Source: Ailanthus altissimus (taxonomy: Eukaryota > Streptophyta > Magnoliopsida > Sapindales > Simaroubaceae). Taken from it: DNA of 64,000 nt. Location: assembly GCA_946807835.1 (NCBI GenBank), contig OX327684.1, positions 31,556,501-31,620,500 on the forward strand. Direction: 5' to 3'. The position numbers were made by a program, and so were the translations under genes. A model generated the notes under the pieces. That model was not told where the DNA came from and made no database searches. It was given only the letters and a program-made list of their open reading frames with translations. The first letter of the stretch is position 1; every line of letters begins with the position of its first letter. This document shows, piece after piece, positions 62,845 to 64,000 of the stretch.

Positions 62845-64000
62845 TGTTGGAGCTGGTGCTCACGTGCCATTCCAATATTGTATGAATATTAATTGTTAAT
62901 ATTTATACAATAAACATTTCGAATAAAGATTGTTAATATCATATTAATATGGTATAATGCTAGTAACATTAGAGACATTGTTTGATCTGAAAGAGTTCAG
63001 ATCTGGTCTAAAGGAGTTTAGATCAGAACTAATAGTTAGCAAAGCTGAGAGTTATAAATGCTAAAAGTTAGCACTGTTAAGAGTTAGCAGGTTATAAGAG
63101 TCAGCGAGGTCTAAAGAGTTAGAACCTTGTTTTTAATGGGACAAAGACCTGAGAGTATACTTGTAATGATATAGTTGCAAAGAGTTGCAATAACAGTTAA
63201 GAAATATCATTATGTAAGTATGTCTCAAAGATAATGTTCCTGATCTATAATCACCAATGCGGGTCTATCGGTGATTCACTTTATATAGATTAGTGTATGT
63301 TTATATCTGACTGGTTCAGATGGTTGTTCTTAGCTGACCATGAGCTTAGAGCTTGTATAGGCATGCGGGTATCCAGTCAAGACTGGATACTGAACAGACT
63401 TATGAGGACCCCAATAGATATCCTATGACACCGTCAAAGGAAGGTCCTCTCGAGTTGAGTAGTATTCGTGGTCCTTTGACCTGAGCGCCACGGTGGTCTT
63501 GTGAGTGATCCATCATGCTTTGGTTCCACATATGTCAGAGACCTTTCATGGTCTGACCGCTATGTGTCGCTGGGTATGGTCCGATGCTCATGGAGTCCGG
63601 TGTGCGTAGATACGGGATCCGTCAGCTTACGTAGGTAAGTTGTATATCCGATGCTCCGAGATTGTATTTCATAAAGTCTTGTGGCCACAAGCAGAAACCC
63701 GGGAAAAGAGTTTCCCATAGGGTTAAACAATATAGCAAAAGTGTTTGCGTATATTGTTTATCGAGATACGAATCTGGAGATAAGTTTATGGATGAGCAAA
63801 TGGGGATTTGACGGTGCTGATCTATATCCCCGCACATCTAGGATATAAATGATGGAAGGATTATACGTATACGTTATGACCTCAACTTGTATGGTCTGAC
63901 ATGCTGATTTGTAATATTCGTAACGTGTGCGTGGGGCATCGATTACGGATTAATGGAACAGTTCCATTTGACAAATCGGGTGTAGACCTAGAGAGTCCCA
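62845..64000 (+). mobile_element. Second copy of the large LTR family, running off the window
   Basis: It begins TGTTGGAGCTGGTGC inside the 3' LTR of the third Copia element and matches 57987-59030, including the block CTCGAGTTGAGTAGTATTCG and the block TGACCGCTATGTGTCGCTGG. It retains more C and G than the copy at 57987 and carries extra local repeats at 63000-63120 (for example GAGTTAG words), so it is the younger or less eroded copy. Whether internal retroelement genes follow cannot be seen. Confidence 0.8.

Noticed and set aside
1..64000. tRNA, rRNA or CRISPR features.
   Set aside because: No tRNA-like stem set with internal promoter boxes, no rRNA similarity and no regularly spaced repeat array were seen; short tRNA matches are retroelement primer-binding sites.

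Overview
The window is nuclear DNA from a flowering plant, most likely a eudicot. The signs are many small introns with GT..AG borders, AT-rich intergenic DNA, a MIR408 gene, a RADIALIS-like SANT gene, a MUSTANG-type domesticated transposase, Copia LTR retrotransposons primed by tRNA-iMet, and a decayed plant pararetrovirus-like insert. I cannot name the species.

Layout. 1-4.7 kb holds two long LTR-like repeats tail to tail, forming a palindrome with arms of about 2 kb. 4.7-6.3 kb is a heavily mutated caulimovirid-like capsid/protease remnant. 7.5-9.4 kb is a foldback element with long terminal inverted repeats. 10.2-16.6 kb is a six-exon gene (minus strand) for a small membrane-anchored J-domain protein; its third intron contains a complete second gene on the same strand, a 900-residue two-BED-finger protein derived from an hAT transposase. 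18.3-20.5 kb is an AT-rich block with GC-rich hairpins, bounded by a 23-bp direct repeat. 20.6-23.8 kb encodes a mitochondrial-type class-I release factor (plus strand, 11 exons). 25.9-27.1 kb is a RADIALIS-like SANT gene. 27.5-32.8 kb is a decayed Copia element with a 5-bp target duplication. About 34 kb is MIR408 (minus strand) with a cluster of GTAC copper-response cores upstream. 35.4-37.9 kb is a PB1-containing MUSTANG-like gene (minus). 42.0-44.8 kb encodes a conserved secreted plant protein of unknown function (minus). 47.2-50.3 kb is a Copia element lacking integrase and RT. 53.1-54.8 kb encodes a two-pore potassium channel (minus). 55.2-64 kb is a third Copia element carrying two insertions of one large LTR family.

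The host genes are separate transcription units. Common threads are transposon domestication (hAT and MULE descendants about 20 kb apart), a gene nested in an intron, copper-responsive MIR408 control, and GC-rich degenerate subrepeats in several unrelated transposons. Exon borders were set by hand from GT/AG sites, reading frame and family conservation; the summed lengths of all seven proteins divide by three. Family names come from recalled knowledge; no database search was run.
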